64,000 bases of DNA, taken from the NCBI GenBank assembly GCA_009792885.1, contig WMCF01000114.1:624520-688519 (forward strand). Direction: 5' to 3'. The DNA comes from Eremophila alpestris peregrina (Eukaryota; Chordata; Aves; Passeriformes; Alaudidae). This document shows, piece after piece, positions 62,701 through 64,000 of the stretch. Numbering within the stretch: position 1 is the first letter of the stretch; each line of letters opens with the position of its first letter. The notes beneath the pieces are model-generated. The model made no database searches. It saw only the letters and a program-made list of their open reading frames with translations, and had not been told where the DNA came from. Both the position numbers and the translations under genes were made by a program.

Positions 62701-64000
62701 ACAACTGGGCCAAGCAGCATATCTCCTGTCAGGTGTGCCCCAGGCCATGGTCTGGGCCATTCTTGCTTGAACCTGACACACTCAGGGCAGTGTGGATGGG
62801 ACTGGGAGGGAACATCATCTTGCTCCATAGAAGAGCAGAATTATTCCAAGGTCATGCAGGAAGCATATGGAAAAAGCAGGGATTCACACACTAATCCAGC
62901 TGTTTTAGCCAGGAGCCTACCCTTCCTCTCCCTTTTTCTCCCTCTTTTTTTTGGCATGAGATGCCTGGTTCCAAATTGCATCCTCTACCAAATCCCCAAG
63001 TCCACAGTTATCTAAATGGATAGTGTCTCTAAATTGTCCACATTAGGCCTCTCAGGCTTCTGCATGAGCTAAGCTAAAGGGGAAAAACAGCCTCTCTCCT
63101 TCCATGGGATTTTAGCTCCCTACACAACATTAGCATTTTATTATAGTTTTCAGCAAGTGAAATTCATTGCACTGCATTTTAAGGAGGTTAAAAAAAAACC
63201 CCAAGCTGGTTCAGAAAACATTCAAACATGAAAATACACCTCAGAGTGTGAGGCCTTAAGTTAATTTAGTTAAACAAGATGATTACTGATGGTCATTTGA
63301 TTAGTAATACTGTCTGTGTTGCATTACACATATGTTCTATAGCTCACCAGCTGAGGAAGTCATGGCTTCAAGAAGTTTTTTAATCCAATAAAGTAGAGCC
63401 CTAAGTGCCAAGACCTAGATAGTAGGGCCAGATTGTCTGAAATGAGAAGGAAAAGAATTGAAATGAGACCCTGGAAGAAATAATGAATTTCCTTTCTTTT
63501 TATGTCAAGTGAGATAGAATATATTTCCAGAAGCAAATACAAGTTGCTGTGGTTACAAACAAAAACTACTTACTAAAACAACAACGTCTAATTATATTAA
63601 CTGATCCCTTCTGGCCATGGATCTCTTAAGTGTAAAATTAACTCAGTTTGTGGTTTTATAGTTTTTGCATTGGTCTCTGGCTAAAATATTAGTAGAAAGC
63701 AAGGAGAATAGTTCTCTTTGTATCTGAGGAAGCTCAGAGCCAAGGCATCTTCAAACATGCATTCACAGGGCACTTCAGGAATTGCAGAGATTCAGTCACC
63801 CTCAGCTGAACTCTGCAAAGCTCCTGCACATTTAAATACAAAGCAGAGCAGCCTAATTTAAAATCATCACCAGGGTGGCACAGCTTAAAGCATCATTAAA
63901 ATGATGTGCCTGTGTCCACTGAGAGGGAAGGGACATTACTGGGCATCCCCTGGAGCCTGTGTGCCCACCCAGGGGCTCCTGCATGGAACCTCAGCTGCTC
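59789..64000. other. Intergenic stretch downstream of HES6
   Basis: No coding exon is recognisable. T homopolymers lie at 60,051-60,076 (26 T) and 61,551-61,569 (19 T). They could be poly(A) tails of minus-strand retro-insertions, but I recognise no body next to them. In humans ILKAP follows HES6 at some distance in the same direction, and its exons are not seen here. Confidence 0.45.

Overview
The window looks like a piece of a bird nuclear genome. The evidence is fossil CR1-type LINEs with typical avian 3' ends, GC-rich CpG-island promoters in AT-rich intergenic DNA, and two intron-containing vertebrate bHLH-Orange (HES family) genes. Most of the 64 kb is non-coding. I can support only two protein-coding genes, both on the + strand and about 29 kb apart.

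Gene 1 (27,969-29,564, four exons, 226 aa) is a HES6-like repressor of the type called hes8/her8a in frogs and fish. It has a TATA box and an RBPJ-type Notch motif just upstream, and a long 3'UTR with AU-rich elements. Gene 2 (57,990-58,918, four exons, 220 aa) is HES6, with the short bHLH loop, an acidic CK2-type serine cluster and a terminal WRPW. Both genes have the same intron positions and phases (0, 0, 1), so they are tandem paralogues. By family knowledge, such proteins act in Notch-controlled neurogenesis and segmentation, with a proneural/Notch-responsive member and HES6 as antagonist. The different promoter motifs of the two genes fit this split, but that is inference.

Layout: 1-13.9 kb is AT-rich and intron-like, with one CR1 copy (about 4.07-5.04 kb). 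A CpG island at 13.99-14.76 kb looks like the promoter of an unidentified gene, perhaps reading leftward, and it abuts an antisense CR1 copy (14.83-15.31 kb). 15.3-24.6 kb has no recognisable gene. 24.65-25.7 kb is GC-rich with facing poly(A)/poly(T) tracts and is a candidate regulatory block. A 141-bp block at 26.54 kb is repeated almost exactly in the 3'UTR of gene 1. 30.4-56.7 kb is a gene desert with fossil LINEs (44.2-44.7 and 47.46-47.92 kb) and a 31-bp minisatellite holding an assembly gap (50.35-50.6 kb). The HES6 CpG island spans about 56.8-58.98 kb. The last 4 kb shows nothing I can name.

The observations most worth following up are the duplicated 3'UTR block with its preserved small hairpin, the retained HES6-like neighbour of HES6, a CAGCAG tandem acceptor in gene 1, and a (GGGCC)10 tract filling half of a 107-bp intron in HES6.
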